64,000 nucleotides of DNA. Source: DATJGR01 sp963812255. Its GTDB lineage: Bacteria > Pseudomonadota > Gammaproteobacteria > Pseudomonadales > Azotimanducaceae. The notes below the pieces were generated by a model. That model made no database searches. It was not told where the DNA came from and saw only the letters and a program-made list of their open reading frames with translations. The DNA lies in NCBI GenBank assembly GCA_963812255.1, contig CAWEUM010000005.1, positions 682,001 to 746,000 on the forward strand, written 5' to 3'. The position numbers and the translations under genes are program-made. Every line of letters begins with the position of its first letter. Within the stretch, counting starts at the first letter, position 1. Shown piece after piece: positions 41,384 to 50,030 of the stretch.

Positions 41384-42739
41384 ATGCCCCCGATCCCCGC
41401 AGATCTCGTCCTCGACCCAACTTGGGTGTTGCCGATCGCGCCTTCGCGAACGGTTCTGTCCGGACATAGTGTCGCGGTTGGCGACGGCAAGATCATTGGC
41501 ATCGGGCCGACCCAAACGATCCACGAACAGTTTCACGCGACCGCAATCCAACGCCTCGACGGACAACTGCTGATGCCAGGGCTCGTCAACGCACACGGCC
41601 ACGCCGCAATGGTCTTGCTACGCGGTCTCGCCGAAGATCTACCGCTTGAGACGTGGCTGCGCGATCGTATCTGGAAGCTCGAAGCACAATATCTGTCCAG
41701 TGAATTCGTTGCCGACGGAGCGGCATTGGCGATTTTGGAGATGCTGCAATCCGGCACCACATGTTTCGCAGATATGTACTTTTATCCGGAAGTGACCGCG
41801 CAGGCTGCGCGCGACGCCGGGATGCGCGCGCAGATCGCGTTTCCGCTGCTCGATTTTGCCAACGCCTGGTCTAACAGCGCAGCCGAGGCATTCCACAAAG
41901 GTCTCGCGCTGCACGACACCTTTCGGGACGATCCGTTGATTCGCATCGGTTTCGGTCCACACTCCGCGTACGCGCTGACAAAAGATGATCTGATCAAGAC
42001 GCTGACACTCTCCGACGAGATCGACGCACCGATTCACATGCATGTTCACGAGACGGCCGGCGAAGTCGCAGCCGCGCGGCGCGAACTTGGCCGCAGCCAC
42101 ATCGAATTTCTCGCCGATATCGGCATGCTCATTCCCCGCCTGCAGGCGGTTCACTTGACGCAGATCGAAGACGCGGAGTTGGACCTGTTGATCGACGGTG
42201 GCGTGAGCGCGGTGCATTGCCCGCAGTCGAACCTGAAGCTCGGCAGCGGTCTTGCCGACATCGAGCGCATGCGGCGGCGCGGTATGCATGTCGGACTCGG
42301 CACCGACGGCGCGGCAGCCAACAATTCTCTCGACCTGTTCATGGAGGCACGCGTAGCCGCATTGCTCGCCAAGACCATTACCGGCGATTCTTCGGCGCTC
42401 GACGCATTCGGCGCGCTCGAACTCGCGACACTCGGCAGCGCGCGCGTACTCGGGCTCGACGCCAAAATCGGTTCCATCGAACTCGACAAATCGGCCGATT
42501 TGATTTCAATCGATATGACCCACGCCGGCGCGCTACCGGTACACCATCCGGAATCGACTCTGCTGTACACAGCGTCCGGCAGTCACGTACGTCACGCCTG
42601 GATCGCCGGTCGCCACGTGCTGGCCGATCGACAGCACACAACGATGGACCAGCCGGCGATCCTTGCCCGAGCGACCGCGTGGGCGACGCGTCTAGCGGCT
42701 ACAGGATCACCTCACACGCTTCATTCGAACCAGGATTGA
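41384..42739 (+). CDS. mtaD: TRZ/ATZ family hydrolase, 5-methylthioadenosine/S-adenosylhomocysteine deaminase type
   Basis: 451 residues. The metal-dependent amidohydrolase fold is shown by VNAHGHAAMVLLRGLAEDLP (HxH type, with His), YFYPEVTAQAARDAGMRAQ, PIHMHVHETAGEV, AVHLTQIEDAEL, HCPQSNLKLGSGLADI and GLGTDGAAANNSLDLFME. This is the MtaD/SsnA subfamily that deaminates methylthioadenosine. In Pseudomonas it sits in mtnA-mtaD-ubiG-mupP-yciK, divergent from gyrA; here the same place is kept without mtnA. ATG at 41384 selected because upstream sequence is not conserved. Confidence 0.92.
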   Translation: MPPIPADLVLDPTWVLPIAPSRTVLSGHSVAVGDGKIIGIGPTQTIHEQFHATAIQRLDGQLLMPGLVNAHGHAAMVLLRGLAEDLPLETWLRDRIWKLEAQYLSSEFVADGAALAILEMLQSGTTCFADMYFYPEVTAQAARDAGMRAQIAFPLLDFANAWSNSAAEAFHKGLALHDTFRDDPLIRIGFGPHSAYALTKDDLIKTLTLSDEIDAPIHMHVHETAGEVAAARRELGRSHIEFLADIGMLIPRLQAVHLTQIEDAELDLLIDGGVSAVHCPQSNLKLGSGLADIERMRRRGMHVGLGTDGAAANNSLDLFMEARVAALLAKTITGDSSALDAFGALELATLGSARVLGLDAKIGSIELDKSADLISIDMTHAGALPVHHPESTLLYTASGSHVRHAWIAGRHVLADRQHTTMDQPAILARATAWATRLAATGSPHTLHSNQD

Positions 42740-42741
42740 CG

Positions 42742-43449
42742 ATGGTAGAAAATGTCGATCATGCCGAAATCGCAAAGTTCGAATCGCTCGCGCATCGATG
42801 GTGGGACCCGCAGGGCGATTTCCGGCCTCTGCACGACATCAACCCGGTTCGAATGAACTATATCGCGCGCCACTGTGACCTCGTTGGAAAGCGCGTCGTC
42901 GACATCGGCTGTGGGGGCGGCATTCTCGCGGAAGCGATGTCCCTCGCCGGCGCAGACGTGCTCGGAACCGACCTCGCGGACGCGCCATTGGCCATCGCAC
43001 GGTTGCATGCGATCGAGACTGGCGCGCAAGTTCACTACCGGCAGATCAGCGCGGAACAACTCGCGCAGGAATCTGGCGCGTCGTTCGATGTCGTCACCTG
43101 CCTCGAAATGATCGAGCACGTCCCGGATCCCCAGGCGATCGTCGCGGCATGCGCGGTACTCGCCAAGCCCGGTGGGCACGTCTTCTTCTCGACGATCAAC
43201 CGCAATCCAAAGGCGTGGGCTCTGGCCGTCGTCGGCGCCGAATACGTGCTGAACCTGGTGCCACGCGGTACGCACGACTATCGAAAATTCATCCGTCCTT
43301 CCGAACTCGCGCGCTACGTTCGCAACGCCACGCTGACGCTGCAGGAAATCATCGGGATGAGCTACAACCCATTCACCCGCACGGCGACCCTCGGCCCGGA
43401 CGTGGATGTGAACTACCTGCTGCACGCGACCAAGCCTGATTCACGCTGA
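42742..43449 (+). CDS. ubiG: Ubiquinone biosynthesis O-methyltransferase
   Basis: 235 residues, start VENVDHAEIAKFESLAHRWW. SAM-binding VVDIGCGGGILAEAMSLAGA, LEMIEHVPDPQAIV, FFSTINRNPKAWAL and VPRGTHDYRKFIRPSEL are UbiG signatures. It carries out both O-methylations of ubiquinone synthesis. Two bases separate it from mtaD. Confidence 0.96.
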   Translation: MVENVDHAEIAKFESLAHRWWDPQGDFRPLHDINPVRMNYIARHCDLVGKRVVDIGCGGGILAEAMSLAGADVLGTDLADAPLAIARLHAIETGAQVHYRQISAEQLAQESGASFDVVTCLEMIEHVPDPQAIVAACAVLAKPGGHVFFSTINRNPKAWALAVVGAEYVLNLVPRGTHDYRKFIRPSELARYVRNATLTLQEIIGMSYNPFTRTATLGPDVDVNYLLHATKPDSR

Positions 43450-43464
43450 GGATGTACCCTGAAG

Positions 43465-44259
43465 ATGTACGCTGAACTCGATGCGGCGCGTCCAGCGTGG
43501 CGCTATCAACCCCCGGATGACCTGTTGGCAAGACGAACGATCCTGGTCACCGGTGCTGGCGACGGTATCGGCCGCTGCGCCGCACGCACGTTCGCCGCCC
43601 ATCGCGCCAACGTCATTCTGTTGGGACGCAACCAGAAGAAGCTCGAGGCTGTCTTCGACGCGATCAGAACCGAAACCGACACCGATCCAACGATCGTGCC
43701 GTGCGATCTGGAGATCGCAACGACCGATGCGTATGCCGAACTGAACGATCAGATCATCGACCATTACGGCCGTCTCGACGGCCTGCTGCACAATGCCGGG
43801 ATGCTCGGTCCGCGTGTGCCGATCGAGTTCTACGATGTCGGCAGCTGGCGGCGCGTCATGCATGTCAATGTCGAGGCAGTATTTCTGCTCACACAGGCGC
43901 TGCTGCCGGCGCTGCGTCGTTCGGAGGACGCATCCGTCGTATTCACGTCGTCGAGCGTCGGTCGTGCGGGACGCGCCTATTGGGGCGCCTATGCGGCATC
44001 GAAATTCGCGGTCGAAGGGCTGGCGCAGGTACTCGCCGACGAACTGGCGAACGAAGGTCGCGTGCGGGTCGCTACGTTGAATCCCGGCGCCACGCGTACA
44101 TCGATGCGTACGACAGCGTATCCAGCGGAGGATCCGACGACGGTCGCCACGCCGGAGTCGCGAATGGATCTTTACCTCTACCTACTCGGCCCTGGCGCTC
44201 GCCAACGCGCCGAGACCCAGTGGGACGCGCGGGACTGGTCACCCGACGCGCTGCGCTAG
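43465..44259 (+). CDS. yciK: YciK-type short-chain dehydrogenase
   Basis: 264 residues; ILVTGAGDGIGRCAARTFAA, LHNAGMLGPRVPIEFYDV, VFTSSSVGRAGRAYWGAYAA and a catalytic YAASKFAVEGLAQVL match YciK over its length. The N-terminus PAWRYQPPDDLLARR matches the YciK start. Function unknown. It follows ubiG by 15 bp; the usual mupP gene between them is absent. The stop codon overlaps that of the convergent rluB gene (CTAG). Confidence 0.92.
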   Translation: MYAELDAARPAWRYQPPDDLLARRTILVTGAGDGIGRCAARTFAAHRANVILLGRNQKKLEAVFDAIRTETDTDPTIVPCDLEIATTDAYAELNDQIIDHYGRLDGLLHNAGMLGPRVPIEFYDVGSWRRVMHVNVEAVFLLTQALLPALRRSEDASVVFTSSSVGRAGRAYWGAYAASKFAVEGLAQVLADELANEGRVRVATLNPGATRTSMRTTAYPAEDPTTVATPESRMDLYLYLLGPGARQRAETQWDARDWSPDALR

Positions 44260-45143
44260 GCAGTGCGATGTAGTGAGGGATATGGGATCAACACCGATTC
44301 GGCTTCCTGGCGTGACGGTTTTGCGGCAAGCCGCGGCTTCTGCATGCCGAGAATCCGATACAGATCAGCGACGTCGCGGCTCGACACTTCATTCCAATGA
44401 CCGCGCCGTAGCGATGCCGGCAGTATCACCGGGCCGTACCTGACGCGTTTCAGTCGTGAGACCTGGATCCCTTGCGATTCCAGCAAGCGCCGAACTTCGC
44501 GATTGCGGCCCTCCATCAGCGTGACGTGATACCAGTGGTTGTAGCCCGTGCCGCCGTCATGACGCTTGATGTCGGAAAATTTTGCAACCGCATCGTCGAG
44601 CAGCACCCCCTCACGCAACGCGCGTTCGATGTCCGCGTCGATGACGCCCGCGACCCGAACCGCATATTCACGATCGATACCGGTCGACGGGTGCATCAAT
44701 CGGTGCGCCAGCGCGCCATCGTTTGTCAGTAACAGCAACCCGCTCGAGTTTATGTCGAGGCGTCCGACGACGATCCAACGACCCCCGCTGAGGCGTGGCA
44801 AACCATCGAAACACGTCGGCCGCCCTTCAGGGTCGCGCCGCGTACACACGATACCGTCAGCCTTGTTCATGATCAGGATGCGCGGCGCCGCGGCAGCGCG
44901 ATGATGTAGAAGCGATCCATCGACCGCGACCATGTCGTCGGCGCTCACACGGACACCGAGCGTTGCGATCACCCCATTAACCGTGACCCGGCCGACCGTA
45001 ATCCAGCGTTCCATTTCACGGCGCGAGCCGAGACCGGCATCCGCCATCACCTTGTGCAGCTTTTCTGTCGGTTGCGCAGCCGCCGACGCGACCCGCGTCA
45101 CACTGGTCGGCGCACGACCAGACGCGACCCTGCGTTGCTTCAT
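44256..45143 (-). CDS. rluB: 23S rRNA pseudouridine(2605) synthase RluB
   Basis: 295 residues: S4 RNA-binding domain (about 28-90; EKLHKVMADAGLGSRREMER) and a RsuA/RluB catalytic domain with the nucleophilic Asp in VVGRLDINSSGLLLLTNDGA, IDREYAVRVAG and LMEGRNREVRRLLESQGIQV. The basic N-terminal 25 residues are extra. RluB modifies U2605 in 23S rRNA. It overlaps scpB upstream by 4 bp, the usual scpA-scpB-rluB order. Confidence 0.93.
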   Translation of the reverse strand: MKQRRVASGRAPTSVTRVASAAAQPTEKLHKVMADAGLGSRREMERWITVGRVTVNGVIATLGVRVSADDMVAVDGSLLHHRAAAAPRILIMNKADGIVCTRRDPEGRPTCFDGLPRLSGGRWIVVGRLDINSSGLLLLTNDGALAHRLMHPSTGIDREYAVRVAGVIDADIERALREGVLLDDAVAKFSDIKRHDGGTGYNHWYHVTLMEGRNREVRRLLESQGIQVSRLKRVRYGPVILPASLRRGHWNEVSSRDVADLYRILGMQKPRLAAKPSRQEAESVLIPYPSLHRTA

Positions 45144-45925
45144 CGTCCCAGTTCCGCTCGCGGCGTGACATCACCGTCAGGCCCCTCTGGCGTGCCGTCG
45201 GCGCGCTGCTCTACGGGTGCGTGATCGGCGCGCTGCTCTACGGGTGTGCCATCGGCGCGCTCCACGGGTGTGCCATCGGCGCGCTCCACGGGTGTGCCAT
45301 CGGCGCGCTCCACCGGTGCGCTGTCCGATGGAAACTCGACGCGTGGACCTTCGAAATATTCCGGTCCGGCACCGGCGAGTTCGGCTTCGACCGGCTCGAT
45401 CAGCGCACGAATTTCCGGCAAGGTCGGCAACTCATCCAGACCCTTCAGATTGAAGTAGTCGAGGAACGTCTTCGTCGTGCCATACATCGCGGGACGACCC
45501 GGTACTTCGCGATAACCCACCACCCGTATCCAGTCACGTTCGAGCAGCGTGCGGACCATGTTCGAACTCACCGCAACGCCACGTACCTGCTCGATGTCGC
45601 CACGCGTGACCGGCTGCTTGTATGCGATCAGCGCGAGTGTTTCGAGCACAGCGCGCGAATAGCGCGGCGGGCGGTCTTCCCACATCCGGCTCATCCACGG
45701 CGACAACGTCTGACGCACCTGGAAGCGATAACCCGATGCAACTCGTTTCAACTCGATGCCACGCTCGGCGCAGTCCTGTTCGATGCGTTCCAGCGCTGCT
45801 TTCAGCGTCGCCCTGTCACACTCGTCGGCCGCGAATATCCTCTCGAGCAGCTCGATCGTGAGGGGCTCGTCAGTACACAACAGCGCCGCTTCGACGATCT
45901 GTTTGATCTGTTGATCTTCCAGCAT
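45140..45925 (-). CDS. scpB: Segregation and condensation protein B, with repeat tail
   Basis: 261 residues. The winged-helix ScpB core (about 1-175) includes QIVEAALLCTDEPLTIELLE, RYSRAVLETLALIAYKQPV, VRGVAVSSNMVRTLLERDWI and GRPAMYGTTKTFLDYFNLKG. From about residue 210 the tail is a tandem peptide repeat of the type PVERADGT, encoded by repeated DNA. ScpB with ScpA and SMC condenses and segregates the chromosome. The start is 10 bp downstream of scpA. Confidence 0.93.
   Translation of the reverse strand: MLEDQQIKQIVEAALLCTDEPLTIELLERIFAADECDRATLKAALERIEQDCAERGIELKRVASGYRFQVRQTLSPWMSRMWEDRPPRYSRAVLETLALIAYKQPVTRGDIEQVRGVAVSSNMVRTLLERDWIRVVGYREVPGRPAMYGTTKTFLDYFNLKGLDELPTLPEIRALIEPVEAELAGAGPEYFEGPRVEFPSDSAPVERADGTPVERADGTPVERADGTPVEQRADHAPVEQRADGTPEGPDGDVTPRAELGR
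45188..45320. repeat. 24/27-bp tandem repeat inside scpB
   Basis: Units of 24 bp (core GTGTGCCATCGGCGCGCTCC) repeat in register from about 45240 to 45315, with two related 27-bp units downstream (containing TGCTCTACGGG). They encode PVERADGT and PVEQRAD(G/H)(T/A). The units are nearly identical, so slippage could lengthen or shorten the tail without shifting the frame. Confidence 0.85.
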
Positions 45926-45935
45926 CTCGTACTCC

Positions 45936-46823
45936 TCAGGCGGACGCAGCGCGCAGGTAAATCGGCGCGAACGCCGCGTTCTGAACGAGATCGATCAACC
46001 CCTCACGGATCAGCTCCATCAACGCAAGAAACGTGACGATGACACCAAGGCGACCTTCGCGAACATTGAACAAGCCGACAAAGGGGACAAACTCTTCAGG
46101 CGCGTCGTTGACGCGCGCGAGCACATCCGACATGCGTTCTCTGACCGAAAGCGGTTCGAGCTTCACCTCGTGGCGCTGAAACATCTCGGCGCGGTGCAAC
46201 ACCCGCGACAGTGCAACCATCACCTCCCTGAGGTCGACATCGGGCTGAACCTGGCGGCGCGTGAGTTCGGGGCGCTCGGCGTACGCACGAAACACGTCAC
46301 GCTCGAGTCGCGGCAGCGTGTCGAGTTGCTCCGCCGCGTGCTTGAAGCGCTCGTATTCCTGCAGCCGGCGAATCAACTCCGCCCGCGGATCGTCCTCGGC
46401 GTCGAGATCGAAGCTGGGGCGCGGCAACAACATCCGGGATTTGATCTCTGCAAGCAACGCAGCCATCACCAGATACTCAGCGGCGAGTTCCCACTGCAGC
46501 GCCGTCATCAACTCGATGTACTGCATGTACTGGCGCGTGATTTCCGCAACCTTGATGTCAAGAATGTCGAGATTCTCGCGGCGTATCAGATACAACAACA
46601 GATCGAGTGGCCCTTCGAACGTCTCGAGGAACACCTCGAGTGCATCCGGGGGAATGTACAGATCGACAGGCAGCTCTGTGACGGGTTCACCGCCGACGAT
46701 CGCGTAGAGGTCGTCGGATTCGCCGCTGCGCTCTTCTCGCAAGGCGCGCAGTCGATCACCTGGGGGTGCGCCTTCGGCGCCGTCGGAAATCGCCACGACC
46801 GGATCATCCACGTCGCGACTCAT
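45936..46823 (-). CDS. scpA: Segregation and condensation protein A (kleisin)
   Basis: 295 residues. The SMC-binding N-domain is seen in LEVFLETFEGPLDLLLYLIR and NLDILDIKVAEITRQYMQYI (about 60-105), followed by YLVMAALLAEIKSRMLLPRP. The C-terminal winged helix includes VTFLALMELIREGLIDLVQN. About 40 acidic residues precede the conserved part. Overlaps the trpS stop as ATGA. Confidence 0.95.
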   Translation of the reverse strand: MSRDVDDPVVAISDGAEGAPPGDRLRALREERSGESDDLYAIVGGEPVTELPVDLYIPPDALEVFLETFEGPLDLLLYLIRRENLDILDIKVAEITRQYMQYIELMTALQWELAAEYLVMAALLAEIKSRMLLPRPSFDLDAEDDPRAELIRRLQEYERFKHAAEQLDTLPRLERDVFRAYAERPELTRRQVQPDVDLREVMVALSRVLHRAEMFQRHEVKLEPLSVRERMSDVLARVNDAPEEFVPFVGLFNVREGRLGVIVTFLALMELIREGLIDLVQNAAFAPIYLRAASA

Positions 46824-48034
46824 CGATGCAAAATGCCGATCGCGGCACGCACTTCATCGAGCGTCTCGCGGGCGGCGTCGCGCGCCTCCTCGGACCCCTC
46901 GATCAATATCGACTGCACCATGTCTCTGTCCCGTTCGTATTGCGCCGCGCGTTCGCGGATCGGCGCCTGCTCCACTTTGATCGCATCGATCAACGGCCCC
47001 TTGCACTCGAGACAGCCGATGCCGGCGGTGCGGCAGCCTTCCGCAACCCAGGCGCGCGTGTCGTCGCTCGAATAAATTCGATGTAGCTCGAACACCGGGC
47101 AGATGTCGGGATTGCCTGGATCGTCGCGTCGCACGCGTGCCGGATCGGTCTTCATCGTCTTGATCTTCTGTTCGATCACGTTGGGTTCTTCGCGCATGCG
47201 TATCGTATTGCCGTAAGACTTGGACATCTTCTCGCCGTCGACACCTGGAACCTTGGGGTCGTTGGTGAGCAGTGCCTGCGGTTCCGGCAGGATGATCCGA
47301 CCGCCACCCTCGAGATAGCCGTACAAGCGCTCGCGGTCACCGATGGATAGATTCTGCTGCTCTGCCAGCAGCGCACGACCTTTCTCCAGCGCACCGACGT
47401 CACCTGTCGTCTGATACGTCTTACGCAATTCGCTGTACAGCCGCGCGCCTTTCTTGCCCATTTTCTTCACGGCCGCCTCGGCGTGCTGTTCGAAGCCGGG
47501 TTCGCGCCCATAGACATGATTGAAGCGCCTGGCGATTTCACGCGTCACTTCGACGTGCGCAACCTGATCTGCGCCGACCGGCACATTGGCGGCGCGATAG
47601 GCCAGGATATCGGCGCTCTGCAGCACCGGATAGCCGAGAAATCCATAAGTGGCCAGATCGCGTTCGCCGAGTTTCGCCTGCTGGTCCTTATAGCTCGGTA
47701 CCCGCTCCAGCCAGCTGACCGGCGTGATCATCGACAGCAGCAGGTGCAACTCGGCATGCTCGGGCACTTTTGATTGCACGAACAGCGTTGCCGAGCCCGG
47801 GTTCACGCCCGCCGCCAGCCAATCCACCACCGTATCGAACGTGTACTGCTCGATGTCATGCGGTTCCTCGTAGTGGGTCGTCAGCGCATGCCAGTCAGCG
47901 ACGAAGAAAAAACATTCGTACTCGTGCTGGAGGCGGATCCAGTTCTTCAGAACGCCGTGATAGTGCCCAAGATGAAGTCGGCCAGTCGGCCGCATTCCGG
48001 AGACGACCCGATGCTCCGAGTCATTGCTACTCAA
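46820..48034 (-). CDS. trpS: Tryptophan-tRNA ligase
   Basis: 404 residues if translation starts at the TTG at 48032-48034 (reads SSNDSEHRVVSGMRPTGRLH, the normal family start); an ATG ten codons upstream adds an unconserved leader. Class I signatures: HLGHYHG (HIGH-type) and EKMSKSYGNTI (KMSKS). ECFFFVADWHALTTHY and VPVGADQVAHVEVTREIARR are tryptophan-site regions. The protein is the longer form (about 400 aa) typical of many gammaproteobacteria outside the enterics. First gene of trpS-scpA-scpB-rluB. Confidence 0.95.
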   Translation of the reverse strand: MSSNDSEHRVVSGMRPTGRLHLGHYHGVLKNWIRLQHEYECFFFVADWHALTTHYEEPHDIEQYTFDTVVDWLAAGVNPGSATLFVQSKVPEHAELHLLLSMITPVSWLERVPSYKDQQAKLGERDLATYGFLGYPVLQSADILAYRAANVPVGADQVAHVEVTREIARRFNHVYGREPGFEQHAEAAVKKMGKKGARLYSELRKTYQTTGDVGALEKGRALLAEQQNLSIGDRERLYGYLEGGGRIILPEPQALLTNDPKVPGVDGEKMSKSYGNTIRMREEPNVIEQKIKTMKTDPARVRRDDPGNPDICPVFELHRIYSSDDTRAWVAEGCRTAGIGCLECKGPLIDAIKVEQAPIRERAAQYERDRDMVQSILIEGSEEARDAARETLDEVRAAIGILHR

Positions 48035-48100
48035 TCCCGACCCCCGATTTTGTCGCCGCGGCATTATACCCGACGGATTCCAAATGGCCGCCGAGCGCAG

Positions 48101-48712
48101 CTACTCGAACACACCCAGCCCCACCCGTGCCACTATCGGCGGTGCCTCCGTCAGATCGACGACGGTCGTCGCCACCATGCCGCCTGCTCCGCCATCGACG
48201 ATCAGATCCACGCGACGCGCCAGTTCCAGCCTGAATTCCTGCGGATCCGACAACGCCTCCGCTGCGCCAGGCAAGATCAGGCTCGTCGACATCATCGGTT
48301 CGGCGAGTGCGGCGAGCAGGCCTTGGGCAATGGCGTGATCGGGCACGCGGATGCCGATCGTGCGCCGCTTCGGATGCACCAGCCGTCGCGGCACTTCGCG
48401 CGATGCGTGCAGCAGAAATGTAAAAGGTCCGGGCGTGAAACGTTTGAGGATCCGAAAGCTGGTGTTGTCGACCCGCGCGTATATCGACAACTCCGAAAGA
48501 TCGCGGCAGACGAGCGTGAAATGATGCAGCGGGTCGAGACGGCGGATCTCACGAATACGGTCTAGCGCGGCTTTGTCGCCGATGTGACATCCCAGCGCGT
48601 ACGTCGAGTCGGTCGGATAGACGATGACGCCGCCACGGGCGACGATGTCTGCCGCCTGGACGAGCAACCGGCGTTGCGGGTGTGTCGGATGAACGGAGAA
48701 GTATTGGCTCAC
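48101..48712 (-). CDS. yciO: YciO, Sua5/YrdC-fold protein
   Basis: 203 residues. The opening SQYFSVHPTHPQRRLLVQAA, then GGVIVYPTDSTYALGC, REIRRLDPLHHFTLVCRDL and TIGIRVPDHAIAQGLLAALA, MMSTSLILPG are YciO landmarks over the whole length. Sua5/YrdC relatives make threonylcarbamoyl-AMP for tRNA t6A, but YciO has much weaker or distinct activity; its role is not settled. 66 bp upstream of trpS and divergent from yciB. Confidence 0.92.
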   Translation of the reverse strand: MSQYFSVHPTHPQRRLLVQAADIVARGGVIVYPTDSTYALGCHIGDKAALDRIREIRRLDPLHHFTLVCRDLSELSIYARVDNTSFRILKRFTPGPFTFLLHASREVPRRLVHPKRRTIGIRVPDHAIAQGLLAALAEPMMSTSLILPGAAEALSDPQEFRLELARRVDLIVDGGAGGMVATTVVDLTEAPPIVARVGLGVFE

Positions 48713-48807
48713 AGTGCTTCATCCAGTGATGCTGAATCGACAATGGTTCCTTTAGCCGCGCGAATGAATCTTCTATCATCGCGCGACCGAAACGTTAGTA
48801 GCCTGGC

Positions 48808-49377
48808 ATGCAGCTGGTCGAATTCATCCCCATTCTAGTCTTTGTCGCAGTCTATTACGCATTCGACATCTTCTATGCAACCGCGGCGCTGATGACCGCG
48901 GTCACGCTGCAGATCGCACTGTTGTGGATCGCGAAACGACCCATCTCGGGCCAGGCGAAATTCACCTTCTGGCTGTCGTTGCTGTTCGGCGGCATGACAC
49001 TCGTGTTCCACGACAAGACCTTCATTCAATGGAAGCCGACGATCGTCAACTGGGCGATGTCGGGCGCGCTGATATTCAGCCATTTTTTTGCCCGCCAGAA
49101 TCTCGTTCAGCGCATGCTGGGGAGCCAGCTGAGCCTGCCTCGCCACGCGTGGGCGCGCTTGAATTTCGGTTGGGCATTCGGATTCCTGTTCGCCGGCGCG
49201 CTGAACCTCTACGTCGCAAGAAACTACTCCGAGACATTCTGGGTGAACTACAAACTGTTCGGCGGCGTTGCCATTACATTCATCTACATCCTGATCACGC
49301 TGACCTATCTCGGATTGAGCGGATACCTCAGCGAGTCGGCGCAAGACCGCACGAAGAACGCGGGCAGCCCGTTGTGA
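48808..49377 (+). CDS. yciB: Inner-membrane septation protein YciB/IspA-like
   Basis: 189 residues, five hydrophobic helices, with LVEFIPILVFVAVYYAFDIF at the N-terminus and FWLSLLFGGMTLVFHDKTFI, LNFGWAFGFLFAGALNLYVA and NYSETFWVNYKLFGGVA. These are YciB/IspZ signatures. Involved in envelope/septation homeostasis in enterics. Start of a plus-strand unit; its stop overlaps the next ATG as TGATG. Confidence 0.94.
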   Translation: MQLVEFIPILVFVAVYYAFDIFYATAALMTAVTLQIALLWIAKRPISGQAKFTFWLSLLFGGMTLVFHDKTFIQWKPTIVNWAMSGALIFSHFFARQNLVQRMLGSQLSLPRHAWARLNFGWAFGFLFAGALNLYVARNYSETFWVNYKLFGGVAITFIYILITLTYLGLSGYLSESAQDRTKNAGSPL

Positions 49378-50030
49378 TGCTTCGCGCGGCGTCGCTGCTG
49401 ATCGTTGCAGCACTGCTGGCCCCGCCACTCAGGGCGCAGACAGTCTGGATCTCCGACGAATTCACGGTTCCGCTGCGAAGCGGCCCATCGATCGGAAACC
49501 GCATCGTGCACCGCGGTCTGCCGACCGGCACGGCACTCGAAGTGCTCGGCAGCAATTCCGAGTACACGCACGTGCGCACGTCCAGCGGCCTCGACGGATG
49601 GATCAACAGTCAGTATCTCGTGAACGAACCAATCGCCCGGGTACGGCTAGCGGCGGCCAACAACCGTATCGAGGCGCTGGAGCAGCAGCTCGCGCAACGC
49701 AAAGAAGCACTGTCCGAGTTGCGCAGCACCAGCAACGAAGCAACGTCGAACGGTGACCGTCTCGCCACGCAGGTGGCTGCACTGGAATCCGAACTCGCCG
49801 AACTGAAACAAATCTCCGCCGGCGCGATCGACGAGCACGCGCGCAACGAGGAACTGACGAGTCTGAACGCGCGGCTGCGTGCCGAAGTCGAGGATCTGAC
49901 TCGAGAGTCGCAACGCCTGGAGCACAACTCCGAACAACGTTGGTTCATGATTGGTGGAGCACTGGTACTGGGCGGATTACTCGCGGGTGTTGCGATCAAG
50001 GCTCGACCACGCCGCAGTGGCTGGTCATGA
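49377..50030 (+). CDS. TIGR04211-type SH3 domain and coiled-coil membrane protein
   Basis: 217 residues. A signal peptide (about 1-21, LLIVAALLAPPLRAQ), an SH3b domain (about 22-85; WISDEFTVPLRSGPSIGNRI, GTALEVLGSNSEYTHVRTSS, GLDGWINSQYL), a long coiled coil (about 90-190) and a C-terminal membrane helix (FMIGGALVLGGLLAGVAI) with a basic tail. This fits the TIGR04211 family, periplasmic proteins anchored to the inner membrane, function unknown; the SH3b domain suggests peptidoglycan binding. Overlaps both neighbours. Confidence 0.85.
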   Translation: MLRAASLLIVAALLAPPLRAQTVWISDEFTVPLRSGPSIGNRIVHRGLPTGTALEVLGSNSEYTHVRTSSGLDGWINSQYLVNEPIARVRLAAANNRIEALEQQLAQRKEALSELRSTSNEATSNGDRLATQVAALESELAELKQISAGAIDEHARNEELTSLNARLRAEVEDLTRESQRLEHNSEQRWFMIGGALVLGGLLAGVAIKARPRRSGWS

